Assembly (NCBI GenBank): GCA_965112735.1
Contig: OZ218959.1
Location: forward strand, 2,666,001 to 2,730,000
Source of the DNA: Phaeosaccion multiseriatum
Taxonomy: Eukaryota; Ochrophyta, other classes
Direction of reading: 5' to 3'
DNA: 64,000 nucleotides
The stretch's first letter is position 1. The number at the start of each line of letters is the position of its first letter. The position numbers and the translations under genes were made by a program. The notes below the pieces were generated by a model. That model was not told the origin of the DNA and made no database searches. It saw nothing but the letters and a program-made list of their open reading frames with translations. Shown here one piece after another: positions 56,048 through 64,000 of the stretch.

Positions 56048-59000
56048 TTAGTGTCCGTCCTCAATCATGCATGGCATACAGTAGTAGTCAAAATCGCCTT
56101 CCGCAAAACCCTTGCTGTCGCAAAACTCGACGGTGCACATGTGGTGCACGAGGTTTCCACACGCTCTTTCGGATGGGCAGAGGAACAGCTTGACTTGCGA
56201 GGGCTTAGTACAGCCATACGAGCATGTGAAGGCCATGTCTCCCTCTCTCAAGCCGCCCAACGACGGCGCTGCTGACGCGGCAGCAGCGGCAGTAGCGGCC
56301 GCAGCGGCCGCATCAGAGGCAGCAGCAGAAGCAGCATCAGAAGCAGTACCAGTACCAGTACGCTGTTTTTTTTGGGCCCCCCTTCCCCCACCCCTTCCTC
56401 CTCGTCCTCCTCCGGCTCCGCCTCCTCCTGTTGCAGCAGCAGCAGCAGCAGCAGCAGCATTGCTGCTGCCACCTCCCTCCTCGTCGTCCTCTGCACCGCT
56501 ATCACCTCCATCCCCCTCCTTCGACTCGTCTGCACCAGTGCCACTTTCCTTCGCCCTCGCCCGCTTCGCCCGTTTTTTCGCGTCCGCCTGCTGCGCGCTC
56601 CATAAATTATACACGGTGGTCCACACCAGCTGATTGAAGCGGCGCTTGTGAGAATCAGAACGAGACTTGATGTCAAAGGCGTCTTTGACTGCGTCAAACA
56701 TGCTTCGCGCTTCTTCAAGCGTCGGCTTGTCCTTCCAGAGCCCCTTTTCTTTCGCCGCGGATTCAATCGCACCCATCAAACAGCAAAATTTTGACATCCT
56801 TCGCTTCTCCGCCCTCCCCTGCACGTCTGCTGTCGTGAATTCTCGAAGGCGAGGAGTGCCTGTCATCCAAGCATCCCAAGCAGCGCGCACAGTGAAGCTA
56901 GGGACCTCAAAGTGCTCGGGAAGGGTATGCCACCGGCCGTTGTAGAGATACAGAGGTGGCTGATCTGCACCTGCACAAGAAGAAGAAGAGGGCGGGGCGC
57001 TGCTCGAACCCTCACCAAGGCCCAGAGTGCCTGCCTGGTGAGCCGCGAGAAGGTCGCTGAGCCCACTCTTAGAAAAGGCTGCGTCGAGGGTCGTCTGCAG
57101 GGCCCTGCTCACACCCAGACTGGTGACAGTGCCAGAGGCCTGTGCATTCTCCTCCAGAACGTCACGGATCAGCGTCTCCAAGTCGACCTTGATCGTCTGG
57201 CCCAACACCTCAAGCTTGCCGCCTAGAGAGGCCACGCTGTCCGCCACGACTTGGAATTGCCTCAGCTGCACGACGTGGGGAGGAATCCCGGTTGCAGAAA
57301 TCTCGTCCGTCTCGTCCGGATACTTCAGCACGACATGCTCTGAAAGGTCCGCCAGCAACCTTTGATCTCGGAAGAGCTGTGTCGTGAAAAGAGGGTGATT
57401 CTCCTGAAGAGTGCTGCGCAGAAAGCCGGCGTGGTACACCACACTGGCAAGACAGAATTCAGCCACCTTCCTCAATCTCAGCGGCACGTCCCTGAAGCAG
57501 CTCACAATGGCTCCCGCGAGCACGTCTTCAATGCCCTCCTTCGCTGTGCCGTCCACCTTGAGGCGCTGAAAAAAGGGAGGAAGCAATGCAAACTCCTTCG
57601 CTGAGATGTTCGCGCCGGAGGCAGCCCGGCCCACATACTGATCTGCTGCATTGATGGGGTTGAAGTAGATGCCCTGCACGCCGGGAAGAGACCATCCCAT
57701 TCGAAGTTGCACAGCAATTGGGTTGGGAGCAGCGGACGAGCCGCTTGTGACGTGCGAGGCAGCGCCCTTGCGCCCAGAATGAGTGCCGAGGTCCTCTGGA
57801 GTCAGCCCCATGCCTTCCAAAATGGACGAGTTCGCCGCCGCCGTACGTCTGAGGAAGCCGCAATACCTATCGTACTGATTGTTGCCAGCGAACAGCGCGT
57901 TCTTCTCAAAACCAAAGCTCAGGAGGTAAACACCAAGCGCGAGGACGGGGCAGATCTCCGGCATGATTGGATTCGCGTAGACGTGGCGAGGATGTCGGGC
58001 CTTCTCTCCCAGCTGATCGCCCTTTTGCTTCCCAAAATAGACGCAGAGCGCGTCCCCCTTCCACTCGAGATGATCGAGACAAATCTCCACACAGTTGGTG
58101 GCGCGGCACATCAGATTCCAGGAGAGAACGAGGAAGGGGTGGCCAAAGGCGCCCTGTCTGTGCCCGTTCTCACAGACTGCCGAGCTCAGCATTGCTGCGA
58201 TGTACACAAGCGAAGGAAACAGTGGCAACCAAAGACGGCGTCAGGGCTAGGAAGTGAGTGGGGGGCATTCAATGCATCAGCCACTTGTCTCCACCCACTC
58301 CACTAGTTTCCACTGTCCACTGACTCCACACAGCTGGGAATTTACCTTTGGCAAGAGCGCGGTAGAGAGCGAACGGCATGGGAGCCTTCCCTTCTCTGAC
58401 TTCGACATTTCCCTCCTGCTTCTCTCCTGCGATCGTCCTCTTCAGCCCCTTGGTGAGCGTCGCAAGGTCGCTTTGCAATTTGCGGTGCTGTTCCTCCTGA
58501 TGGTAGTCTCTGTACAGATTGAAGAGTGCAGAGCGTTTCGACTGTGCACCGGCCTTGGATAAGCCCTTCGGCCCCTTCTTGACTTCAAGCAGCCACCCGA
58601 AGAACGCGTCGGCTGTCAGCAGATGGAACAGCAAAGGGTGCGGCGCCCGAGGTGCTTGGATCAAGTGTGCCTTCACCCGCTTCGTCCACTGCGCCTCAGC
58701 CTTCTTCTTGGCCTTTGCTTGGGCTTTCGCTGCTCTCGACACCTCAGCCGGCGTCTGCTGTGCCGCTGCAGTGGCACCACCCGCTCCGCCAGGTGCGGCG
58801 GCTGCTGCGGCTGCTGCTGCTCTCCTCTGTGCTTCCTCCTCTTCCCCATCTTCCCCGTCTTCCTCCTCTTCCCCTTCCGGTGGAGCAAATGCTGTCCTGA
58901 AGTCAGGGTCCAGAAGCTCCGGGTGCTTGCGGAAGAGGTATCGGATCAGCATGGTGGAGGCGCATGCATATCCACTTCTCGAGCGTGGGGCGATGGTGTT

Positions 59001-59102
59001 GTTTCGGAGGTTCTGAATCTGCTGCTGCTCTGCAGTAAGCGGTGCTTCTTCCCCCTCTGCTGCTGGTGCTTCCGGAACCGTAGCAACAGCGACGTCAGCC
59101 AT
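56048..59102 (-). CDS. Crypton recombinase (tyrosine recombinase, GCR1_C-like, Cys/His finger)
   Basis: Catalyses strand exchange for the surrounding element. Exons 59102..58346 and 58194..56048 join in phase (CAAAG/GTAAAT; ATCGCAG/CAATGC), giving 967 aa. N-terminal part: helical core-binding-like segment with NNTIAPRSRSGYACAS and LTADAFFGWLLEVKKG. Catalytic part: LSWNLMCRATN with the first Arg, HLEWKGDALCVYFGKQKGDQ, YANPIMPEICPVLALGVYLL, LGTHSGRKGAASH providing HxxR, LRMGWSLPGVQGIYFNP with the probable nucleophile Tyr. Then a GCR1_C-like DNA-binding region (AAWDAWMTGTPRLREFTTAD to SHKRRFNQLVWTTVYNLW), an Ala/Gly linker and a C-terminal Cys/His cluster (CSYGCTKPSQ, CGNLVHHMC, YYCMPC) that looks PHD-like. 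No stop or frameshift was found, so it may be active or recent. Confidence 0.82.
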
Positions 59103-59375
59103 GGTATGCTCTGTTCTCCTGCAAATTCACGTGGGAGATGCCCCTCCCACCACTGGCATCAGCTGTTACAGCCGGGTATCGTCCGCGCAGCCGCTGCTCC
59201 TCTTACATAGCTGCCCTGTGCAAATATGCTGATGCTGTGAATGAATAAAAATCCATGTGGGGAGGGGGGGGAGAATGCCCCACAACCAAAAAATATTGGA
59301 TAAAAAACTTGAAAAACGAGCATTTGTGGCCCATAAAATATCCAAAACCATAATTTCGTGGGGCAGGTGCCCCAC

Positions 59376-59630
59376 ATCACGGTACTATTAGACATACGGA
59401 CTACAGAGAACTAAAAAAAAGGAGACCAAAACGCACGCACACACACGCACCAAACCCACTACAACTGTCAATAATAAACCGTTTTTTACCGACACACAAA
59501 AATAATTGTATTTTTTTTACAAACACAAAGTTCCCCGCTTGTCGCCGCCGTACCACGCATACACACACACGCGCGCGCACGCACACACACGCACACGCAC
59601 ACACACACGCGCGCGCACGCACACACACGC

Positions 59631-59674
<44 letters not shown>

Positions 59675-59707
59675 GAACACACACACACACACACACACCC
59701 CTCTGCT
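59376..59707. other. Spacer between two mobile elements, with CA array
   Basis: 332 bp holding only an A run near 59415, a T run near 59510 and a mixed CA/CG then pure CA array (about 59561-59698). No gene. Confidence 0.7.
59561..59698. repeat. CA/CG compound microsatellite
   Basis: CA units with CGCGCG interruptions, then a CA run to 59698, ending ten bases before the inverted-repeat element. Confidence 0.95.
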
Positions 59708-59996
59708 GTCGGCCCTGGAAGAGGTTACAGTATTCGCCGACCATAATCAGTAATCAGGCCGGCTGGCGCCAATAATCAGTAATCAGGCCGGCTAGCGCCC
59801 GTCATAATCAGTAATCAGGCCGGCTGGCGCCGGTCATAATCAGTAATCAGACCCGGCTGGCGCCGGCCATAATCAGTAATCAGGCCCGGCTGGCGCCATA
59901 ATCAGTAATCAGGCCGGCTGGCGCCGGCAGTAATCAGTAATCAGGCCGGCTGCGCCGGCCGTAATCAGTAATCTGATAACCTCTTCCAGGGCCGAC
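59708..59996. mobile_element. MITE-like unit with perfect 20-bp terminal inverted repeats
   Basis: Within the left block, GTCGGCCCTGGAAGAGGTTA (59708-59727) is matched exactly in inverse by 59977-59996. TGCT lies immediately outside both ends, fitting a 4-bp target duplication. The interior has eight copies of ATAATCAGTAATC, most followed by the palindromic CCGGCTGGCGCC-type block. About 289 bp, no coding capacity. Confidence 0.75.
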
Positions 59997-60412
59997 TGCT
60001 GACTCTGCTGCTCGCTGCGAGAAGGGAAGGTGCACGGGCAACGTTCTCCGACTTTTGCGATACCTTACGCAGTTTTGGGCGAAGAGAGGGGGGGAGATAT
60101 AGTAATTCCCCCCCCCCCCCTTTTTTTTATGTGATCCCTTTTTATTTGGTTTAGTGGCCGAGTTTTGTGACCCTTTCTTATGAATAGTGGCACGGCTCCA
60201 ACAGTGTCGTCGTTGGTTGCCTGTCCCCCCCCCCCCCCTCTCCACCCCTCCCCCTAACTTCACATTTTCCCTTCCCTTCCTTTCCTTGAGTGCAGAACTG
60301 CAGAGCTGTCGAGTGTGATTCCCGTGTTCATAAGCCAGGAATATCTCTACACAGCTGCAATCAAGTCAAGTCCCCTTAGGGGATCATATCAATATCCAGT
60401 GTACCTCCCTAC
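59997..60412. other. Region between left array and ORF 3' end
   Basis: 416 bp with C runs at about 60108-60120 and 60225-60238 and a T run. No gene seen. It would hold the 3' UTR of the minus-strand ORF. Confidence 0.55.
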
Positions 60413-61891
60413 TCACTCCCCTCCTCGGTTGGCTCGGCGGCGGCGGAGGCCCAACGCGGGGCCACGGTGGTGGAGAGGAGGCTGCGCTCCCTTGCCATGG
60501 GGGCCGCGACCAGCAGCAGGGCCAGCAGCACGGCCAGCAGCAGGGCCAGCAGCAGGGTGAGCAGCTCCTCCATGTCCTTCGCCTTGCATCAGGCGAGCGT
60601 GGCGCTGGGCAAAGCGGTGGAAGTCTTGCAGCTGCTCCTTCCCGAGAGAGCCCAAACGGACGAAGCGCCCAGGCAGCACGTTGAGGGCCTTCAGCAGGGT
60701 CAGGGCTTCGACGTTGCTGTGGAGGCCCACCCCGCCCTTAGCCAGCACAGACAGGAGCGACGCGCCGTTTTCGACCTTCATGTCGTCGTCCGCACCCATG
60801 GCAGGGGGAGGGGGTGGGGCCGTGAAGTCCACAGCAGCGGCATCCATGGCCTGCTTCAGCTCCCCGCCCTTGATGATGTTCGCCTGCTTCAGGCGGCAGA
60901 TGGGCAGCTTCGACACGCGCAGGAAGCTCCACAGCTGAGTGGGCGTCAGGCGGAGCCCGAAGCGCTCGTCCAGCGTGGCCGTGGCAGACTTCAGCAGCTC
61001 AGAGGCCTCCGGGTCGGCATCAAGAGACGAGTGGAGAGCAGAGACGCGGGCCTGGCGCTTGCCCAGCTTCTTGCCTTCATCTCCCTTCGCGTCCTCCCCC
61101 TTTGCCTCTACCCAGCCGGCGTCGTCCTCACCGCTCGTGGCGGCAATGACCTCGCGTTCAACGGCACCCTCCTTCTTGCTGCGTTGGCGGCTCTCCTTGT
61201 CCATCTCGGGCTTCTCCTTCTCCTCGGCATGAAACTCGCGCAGCTGCTGCTTCTCCAAGAGGCCCAAGCGAACGAAGCGCTGGGGCGCCACATTGAGGGC
61301 CTTCAGCAGCACGCGAGCGTCCGCCTTGCTGTCCAGCCCGCCGCCCATGTCCTTGACGAGCAAAGCCAGCAGCGTGACTCCCTTGGCCATCACGCGGTCC
61401 TCCGCACCCACGGCAGGGGGGGGAGGTGGGGCTGTGAAGTCCGCAGCGGCATCCATGGCCTGCTTCAGCTCCCCGCCCTTGATGAGCTCGGCGCCCTTGA
61501 GGCGGCACACGGGCAGCTGCGAGAGGCGCAAGAAGCCCCACAGCTGAGTGGAGGTTAGGACCAGCCCAAAACGCTCGTCCAGCGAGGCCGTGGCAGCCTT
61601 CAGCAGCTCAGAGGCCTCCGGATCAGCATCCAGAGAGGCATGGAGAGAGGAGAAGCGGGCCTTGCGGACTTCCTGAAGAGCCCCGCGCTCCTCCTTGCTC
61701 CGCTTCTCGTCTCTGCCAGAACTGGCGTTGGCGCTTCCCTCCTCCACCTTTGCCTCCACCCAGCCGTCGTCGTCCTCCCCGCCCATGGCAGCAGTACTGC
61801 GGTTCTCCTTCGTGGTTTTGCTGTTGTTCATCTTGTTCTTGATCTGCACCATGGTTGTGATATATATTTGATGTGATGAGAAATCGCACAT
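60413..61891 (-). CDS. Unknown protein with two tandem copies of a ~190-residue domain
   Basis: Intronless, 492 aa from ATG 61891 (MCDFSSHQIY); ATG 61852 (MVQIKNKMNN) is an equally good start. Unrecognised. Two copies of one domain lie at about residues 37-235 and 253-440. Shared blocks: GWVEAK; SLDADPEASELLK; ATASLDERFGL in copy 1 against ATATLDERFGL in copy 2; TQLWGFLR/TQLWSFLR; CRLK; IKGGELKQAMDAAA; DFTAPPPPPA; LLKALNV; RFVRLG; LQDFH/LREFH. Each copy is mostly helical with a Pro-rich loop. The C-terminal 50 residues are a Gly/Pro/Ala/Arg repeat (AAGPAAGRAAGPAAG) and a basic tail. No nuclease, transposase or helicase motif is visible. Being the only intronless long gene here and lying between inverted arrays, it may travel with that element. 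Confidence 0.7.
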   Translation of the reverse strand: MCDFSSHQIYITTMVQIKNKMNNSKTTKENRSTAAMGGEDDDGWVEAKVEEGSANASSGRDEKRSKEERGALQEVRKARFSSLHASLDADPEASELLKAATASLDERFGLVLTSTQLWGFLRLSQLPVCRLKGAELIKGGELKQAMDAAADFTAPPPPPAVGAEDRVMAKGVTLLALLVKDMGGGLDSKADARVLLKALNVAPQRFVRLGLLEKQQLREFHAEEKEKPEMDKESRQRSKKEGAVEREVIAATSGEDDAGWVEAKGEDAKGDEGKKLGKRQARVSALHSSLDADPEASELLKSATATLDERFGLRLTPTQLWSFLRVSKLPICRLKQANIIKGGELKQAMDAAAVDFTAPPPPPAMGADDDMKVENGASLLSVLAKGGVGLHSNVEALTLLKALNVLPGRFVRLGSLGKEQLQDFHRFAQRHARLMQGEGHGGAAHPAAGPAAGRAAGPAAGRGPHGKGAQPPLHHRGPALGLRRRRANRGGE

Positions 61892-61937
61892 TCCAACCGT
61901 CGGTCCGGGAACGATCCCAAAAAAAAGTTTTTTCTTT

Positions 61938-62139
61938 TGATTACCAAGGTACTGCTGATTACAGCCGGCGCAAGCTGATTATGGCGCCAGCCGGGCCTAT
62001 TACTGATTATGGCCGGCGCCAGCCGTGTCTGATTACTGATTATGACCGGCGCTAGCCGGCCTGATTACTGATTATTGGCGCCAGCCGGCCTGATTACTGA
62101 TTATGGCCGGCGCACACTGTAACCTTGTCCAGGGTCGAC
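61938..62139. repeat. Right inverted array of the element
   Basis: Four to five copies of CTGATTACTGATTAT alternating with GGCGCCAGCCGG-type palindromic blocks, ending CCAGGGTCGAC at 62139. It is the inverse complement of the left array, with similar unit order at the outer end. Confidence 0.85.
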
Positions 62140-62187
62140 TCTTGTGGGGGGGGGGGGGGGTAAAAGGTGATATATTATCTATGTTAT

Positions 62188-62942
62188 CTAAGGCCCCTTC
62201 ACCACGGAGGCCGTCTTGATGTACGAGAGCTGATGGGACAGACGGACGAGAGCAGAGGAACAGAGTAAAGACGTGAGAAGAAGGGACGGGCGGCGACAAA
62301 GGCGGAGAGGCGGGTCAAGAAGCTTTCCGACATGGGAGGCAGACATACCGGAGAGAGGGGGGGGGCGACAAAAACACACACTCTCTCTACTGGCTCTCTC
62401 AACGCCGCAGTAGATATGAAGAGCACGCTTTCGCTTCAAGGGAGGAGCGCGGATAGCTACGCACAGTACCTTTCCATCAGTACCAAATGACTCTTCCTCC
62501 ACATTCACAGATTCAGTCAGATTCGCCGTTTTCTTTACATCAGTCAGAGTGACACCCTTCCATCAACGCACGAGCGAGAGTGGACAGAGAGGGGTGCTGC
62601 TGAAGCACAAGTGGCAGCCATCCCCAACAGCGTAGGACGTGCGCCGCTCTACTCCCCCGCCCCCCCCCCCCCTCGATCTTCTCCTTCTCCTCCTCCTCAC
62701 CTTCGGGTACTCCGCCTTGAGGTACCTGTTCCCCTGGTGTTGTTGGTAAGGGTTGGGTAGGAGGGGGAAAGGATAGAGGAGGGCATGGGGGGGGTGGGTG
62801 GGTTGGGGTATGCAGTGTGACCGGAAAGCATTGGCGCGGAGCAAGGCATAGGTCGACACGAGTCAGTTGGGCAGCAGCAGCAGCAGCAGGAATGGTTTTA
62901 GTTGTTATGATGATTGATGATGACGACGACGACGACGACGAC

Positions 62943-62999
<57 letters not shown>

Positions 63000-64000
63000 A
63001 AGTACAACACAGGTAGGTCCAGGACGATGTAGGCACATCTATACCGATGCCCAGGTGAGGTGGGGCACCTCTTTGGCTCCGTTCTTGTACACGCAAAGGT
63101 AGTGTACGTCCCTCCCTCCCTCCCTCCCTCCCCCCCCCCTCCCCTCCCTCCCTCCCTCTCTCCCTCCCTTTCCCGTCCCTCTCTGCCCTCATATTCCAGC
63201 GACTGACCTGGCCCTGCACGCGCCCCTGATTGGGTCCGTTACCGCTCGGCTGCCCCTCGCCATAGCCCGAATACAGCTTGTCCACCACCTCCATTCCTTC
63301 CACCACGCGCCCGAAGGGCGAGAAGCCAGACTGAGTAAGTTGAGCGAGTGTGTGTGTGCATGCGTGCGTGCGTGAGTCCGTGCGTGCGCGCATACGCAAG
63401 GTAAGGGAGCAAAGTACACAGCATACGACCGCTCACAGTGTGTGAAGAAAAACTGTGCAAACCCTAAGGGGCTCAACAGACCCCTCTCACTATGGCCCAC
63501 TCCACAACTACGACAGCTGTTTCAAAAAAGGCGCACAGACCGCTACTGCTGCGCTGTGCCGCCTCCGTTCAGAGGCAGACGAGAAGGCACCACGAGCGCC
63601 ACGAGAGAGGCATGAGAGAGAGGCGTGACTGAGGCCAAGGGTCAGACCAGACTATGCCAGTACTGATACGAGAACCAAACACCATTCACGGATGGAGGCA
63701 AGCAGGTAGGCAGGCCGGCAGGCAGGTAGGCAGGCAGGCAGGTAGGCGGGCAGGTAGGCAGGCAGGTAGGCAGGCAGGTAGGCAGGCAGGCAGGCAGGTA
63801 GCCTCGCGTACCTTGTCCAGGAACACGTTGTCGTTAAAGTTGACTGAGGTGCACGAAGACAGAGATGGACATAGACACGTGTAGGAGGGAAGTGAGTGAG
63901 TCCGATACAATGCTGATGTGTGCGTGGTGGATACTTCCGTGTTGCCCTTGCTGCCATCTGCGTGCCGTACAGACTTGGGCATGATGCAGAAGGGCAGCTC
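62188..64000 (-). CDS. Cyclophilin-type peptidyl-prolyl isomerase (5' part beyond the window)
   Basis: C-terminal half of a cyclophilin. Exons 63843..63812, 63330..63208, 62733..62701 and 62229..62188 join in phase: VNFNDNVFLDK, SGFSPFGRVVEGMEVVDKLY followed by SGYGEGQPSGNGPNQGRVQG, GNRYLKAEYPK, LSYIKTASVVKGP and stop. FGRVVEGMEVVDKLYSGYGE and the GNGPNQG / YLKAEYP / YIKTA ending are typical of the cyclophilins that use this longer loop before the last strands. The catalytic Arg/Phe/Gln region would lie upstream, outside the window. The open stretch at about 63940-64000 (LPFCIMPKSVRHADGSK) may belong to this gene, but no phase-consistent donor was found. The stop is only 48 bp from the inverted-repeat element, so that element occupies the 3' flank or UTR. 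Introns hold GAC/GAT and GGCA arrays. Confidence 0.8.
62921..63001. repeat. GAC/GAT triplet array in cyclophilin intron
   Basis: GAC units followed by about 20 GAT units; ATC on the sense strand. Plus-strand frames read poly-Asp or poly-Met and are not genes. Confidence 0.95.
63699..63800. repeat. GGCA/GGTA tetranucleotide array in cyclophilin intron
   Basis: Tandem AGGC/AGGT units lying directly beyond the donor of the VNFNDN exon. Confidence 0.92.

Larger units (their letters stand above)
55823..59375 (-). mobile_element. Crypton-type tyrosine-recombinase DNA transposon
   Basis: About 3.55 kb, defined by matching hairpins at both ends and one spliced recombinase gene between. Left hairpin: GTGGGGC (55823-55829), 5-nt loop, GCCCCAC (55835-55841). 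Right hairpin: GTGGGGC (59358-59364), 4-nt loop, GCCCCAC (59369-59375). Outside the stems, the reversed left flank (CGGTCATCAATAG) and the right flank (CGGTACTATTAG) also resemble each other, so the element may extend some 15 bp farther each way. The left end also has two copies of AAAGTGGGTATTTTTAGTAC (about 55848 and 55878). Cryptons normally lack terminal inverted repeats, so the ends are inferred and unusual. Confidence 0.7.
59708..62139. mobile_element. Unclassified inverted-repeat element carrying a duplicated-domain ORF
   Basis: The left boundary begins GTCGGCCCTGGAAGAGGTTA; the right boundary, read on the other strand, begins GTCGACCCTGGACAAGGTTA. Both continue inward with ACAGT, then arrays of ATAATCAGTAATCAGG plus CCGGCTGGCGCC. 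The inverted similarity extends over at least 150 bp. Between the arrays lies one intronless ORF (60413-61891). The arrangement resembles a DNA transposon with long, repeat-built terminal inverted repeats, but the ORF has no recognisable transposase, so it would be non-autonomous or a cargo carrier. Two separate insertions of one short element flanking a host gene is the alternative. Confidence 0.55.

Noticed and set aside
59740-59980. CRISPR array
   Set aside because: Repeats alternate with a second repeated palindromic block rather than unique spacers, units are diverged and the DNA is clearly eukaryotic nuclear.
62914-63102. Poly-Asp or poly-Met plus-strand ORF
   Set aside because: GAT/GAC array inside a cyclophilin intron.
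63940-64000. An exon of the cyclophilin at the right edge
   Set aside because: No donor in phase 1 was found to join it to the VNFNDN exon, and the residues do not match the cyclophilin region expected there; left as undetermined.

Overview
This is nuclear DNA from a eukaryote, most likely a photosynthetic stramenopile (heterokont alga) or another alga with a red-derived complex plastid. Four predicted proteins begin with a secretory-type signal followed by an alanine-phenylalanine motif (AAAFAP, VAAFVP, SSAFAL, VSAFTG), the bipartite plastid presequence of such algae. Two of them are plastid families: enoyl-ACP reductase and a fibrillin. A cilia/flagella protein (CFAP52) and a calcyphosin-like EF-hand protein suggest a flagellate stage. 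Genes carry short GT-AG introns (about 75-570 nt), one intron appears to be GC-AG, and coding and noncoding DNA are full of microsatellites and low-complexity Gly/Gln/Ser/Ala tracts. No rRNA, tRNA, CRISPR or bacterial operon structure was seen.

Layout, left to right: end of an unknown gene (+, to 471); repeat-rich spacer; TRIM-type RING/B-box protein (-, 2133-5130); EIPR1/TSSC1 WD40 protein (+, 5324-7153); unknown protein with a His-rich tail (-, 7746-9589); calcyphosin-like protein (+, 9897-13058); plastid ABC ATPase with a substituted Walker B (-, 13498-16197); ribosome biogenesis factor TSR1 (+, 16370-21201); giant leucine-rich-repeat, low-complexity protein (-, 21460-31512 or beyond); plastid fibrillin (-, 32544-36570); CFAP52 (+, 36852-40001); unknown plastid protein (-, 40989-42782); very large PNUTS-like chromatin/PP1-binding protein (-, 43087-51627); plastid FabI (+, 51947-54453); small unknown ORF (-, 55008-55670). 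Five gene pairs are divergent with only 172-319 bp between start codons, so shared bidirectional promoters look like the rule.

The right end is accessory DNA. A Crypton-type tyrosine-recombinase transposon (about 55823-59375) has a matching GTGGGGC/GCCCCAC hairpin at both ends. Next to it lies a second element (about 59708-62139): an intronless ORF encoding a tandemly duplicated unknown domain, framed by inverted arrays of a palindrome-rich repeat whose outer ends match each other. A cyclophilin gene (-, 62188 to the window edge) follows immediately.

The most unusual signal is a dispersed 17-base sequence with core GTATCACCAACT. It recurs at about 15-20 places in CAG/CTG tracts, in both orientations, in exons of several genes in different reading frames, in an intron and in intergenic DNA. 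It looks like a DNA-level short interspersed element rather than a protein motif. All coordinates and splice sites were read by eye; exon joins were chosen for GT-AG (or GC-AG) borders and phase agreement, without transcript evidence.
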